From Dermabacter sp. p3-SID358 (GTDB lineage: Bacteria > Actinomycetota > Actinomycetes > Actinomycetales > Dermabacteraceae): 64,000 bases of DNA. Numbering within the stretch: position 1 is the stretch's first letter; every line of letters starts with the position of its first letter. The notes beneath the pieces were generated by a model. That model saw only the letters and a list, made by a program, of their open reading frames with translations, ran no database searches and was not told the origin of the DNA. The stretch spans positions 1 through 64,000 of the forward strand of contig NZ_JALXOZ010000013.1 of NCBI RefSeq assembly GCF_025147465.1. The letters are read 5' to 3'. Both the position numbers and the translations under genes were made by a program. Below are positions 63,568 to 64,000 of this stretch, piece after piece.

Positions 63568-63615
63568 GGGCCTGGCTTTTTCCTGCTGCGTACAGGGAGG
63601 GGCCAGGCCCCTTTT
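63568..63615 (+). terminator. Rho-independent terminator of pheST
   Basis: GGGCCTGGC pairs with GCCAGGCCC around a loop with an inner CCTG/CAGG pair, then C and TTTT. Confidence 0.75.
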
Positions 63616-63703
63616 GTATGATCATGCACGTGATTGCAAATCGATGCTTTTATGGGAGTGGCGCTCAACGGTGGGAGGGCGCCCCTTCGACGGTGTGTAA
63701 ATG

Positions 63704-63714
63704 TCCGACGGTTG
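63704..63714 (+). repeat. 11-mer TCCGACGGTTG, copy 6
   Basis: Shares 11 of 12 bases and lies in the argR leader; here the sequence continues as CCGAC-GGTT-GTCGG, a small hairpin. Confidence 0.55.
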
Positions 63715-63734
63715 TCGGGGCATGAGGGATATTG

Positions 63735-64000
63735 ATGAGTGAACAACCGCAGCAGCCCCAAACCAAGATCTCGCGCCAGCGCAAGATCGTCGACATTCTG
63801 AGCCGTACCGAGGTGACGTCGCAGACGGCCCTTCTCGCGCTCCTCGAGAAAGACGGTGTGAGCGTCACGCAAGCCACCCTCTCTCGTGATCTCGTGGAGT
63901 TGCGTGCCGAGAAGGTGCGCTCGGCCTCGGGAGCTCTCGTGTACATGCTCCCTCCCGAGGGCGGTGAACGTGTTCATAGCCTCCGGCGCCCGCCCTCGCA
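63735..64000 (+). CDS. argR: Arginine repressor ArgR, 3' end outside window
   Basis: The first 88 codons are visible. The winged helix-turn-helix is KIVDILSRTEVTSQTALLALL then VSVTQATLSRDLVELRAEKVR, typical of ArgR, which represses arginine genes when arginine binds its missing C-terminal domain. ATG 63735 follows GAGGGATATTG. The upstream gap includes a near-palindrome TGTATGATCATGCA (63615-63628) that could be an ARG-like box, weak evidence. Confidence 0.88.
   Translation, partial: MSEQPQQPQTKISRQRKIVDILSRTEVTSQTALLALLEKDGVSVTQATLSRDLVELRAEKVRSASGALVYMLPPEGGERVHSLRRPPS

Noticed and set aside
1-64000. tRNA or rRNA genes, insertion sequences, prophage or defence islands
   Set aside because: No cloverleaf, transposase, integrase, phage or toxin-antitoxin pair was recognised in the frames read; small RNAs cannot be excluded.

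Overview
The window is high-GC (roughly 63%) DNA densely packed with genes and looks like the chromosome of a Gram-positive actinobacterium. Evidence: a complete division and cell wall (dcw) cluster running from mraZ to divIVA with sepF and a YggT-family gene; a lexA / LysM-protein / nrdR locus; a mycothiol-dependent formaldehyde dehydrogenase; SAV_6107-, DUF3040- and YbjN-type proteins; an IdeR/DtxR-like iron box; and many start codons preceded only by a -10 box, as in leaderless actinobacterial mRNAs. MurE carries the DNPR motif of meso-diaminopimelate-adding enzymes. A Micrococcales member near Dermabacteraceae would fit, but that placement is inference. I see no rRNA, tRNA, CRISPR array, insertion sequence or prophage, so this is mostly core chromosome.

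Layout. 1-1.9 kb: 3' part of a repeat-built LPXTG surface protein and its terminator. 2-6.2 kb: tRNA modification (miaB, miaA), a YbjN-like gene and dapF. 6.2-14.6 kb: RsmC-like methyltransferase, hflX, DinG-type helicase, the divergent SOS pair lexA / ChiZ-like division suppressor, nrdR and helD. 14.6-18.3 kb: cold shock protein, spermidine synthase-like protein, HEPN protein, dinB, DUF3040 protein. 18.4-38.7 kb: the dcw cluster (mraZ, rsmH, ftsL-like, ftsI, murE, murF, mraY, murD, ftsW, murG, murC, ftsQ, ftsZ), then pgeF, sepF, yggT, divIVA, lspA and an rluD-family gene. 38.8-46.7 kb: dnaE, a DUF3054 protein, then an operon-like run of an unrecognised 252-residue protein, a 52-residue membrane peptide, a divergent HisA/PriA, SseB and an MFS protein. 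46.7-50.7 kb: a four-gene iron-siderophore ABC operon on the minus strand behind an iron box. 51-55.3 kb: infC-rpmI-rplT, an rRNA methyltransferase and a CopD-CtaG fusion. 55.3-64 kb: GH4 glycosidase and PfkB kinase (divergent), the mycothiol formaldehyde pair, pheST and the start of argR.

The dcw genes from ftsW to ftsQ overlap by four bases each, which implies translational coupling; ftsZ, divIVA and dnaE have their own upstream gaps or promoters. The most unusual signals are regulatory. (1) A 420-bp leader of mraZ contains five clusters of TGGNG-type boxes at about 10-bp phasing, the geometry expected for MraZ. (2) A 12-mer, TCCGACGGTTGC, recurs far more often than base composition predicts. 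(3) Two minus-strand genes share an identical 21-bp promoter block. (4) infC starts at ATC behind an attenuator-like hairpin. No clearly new multi-gene system was found.
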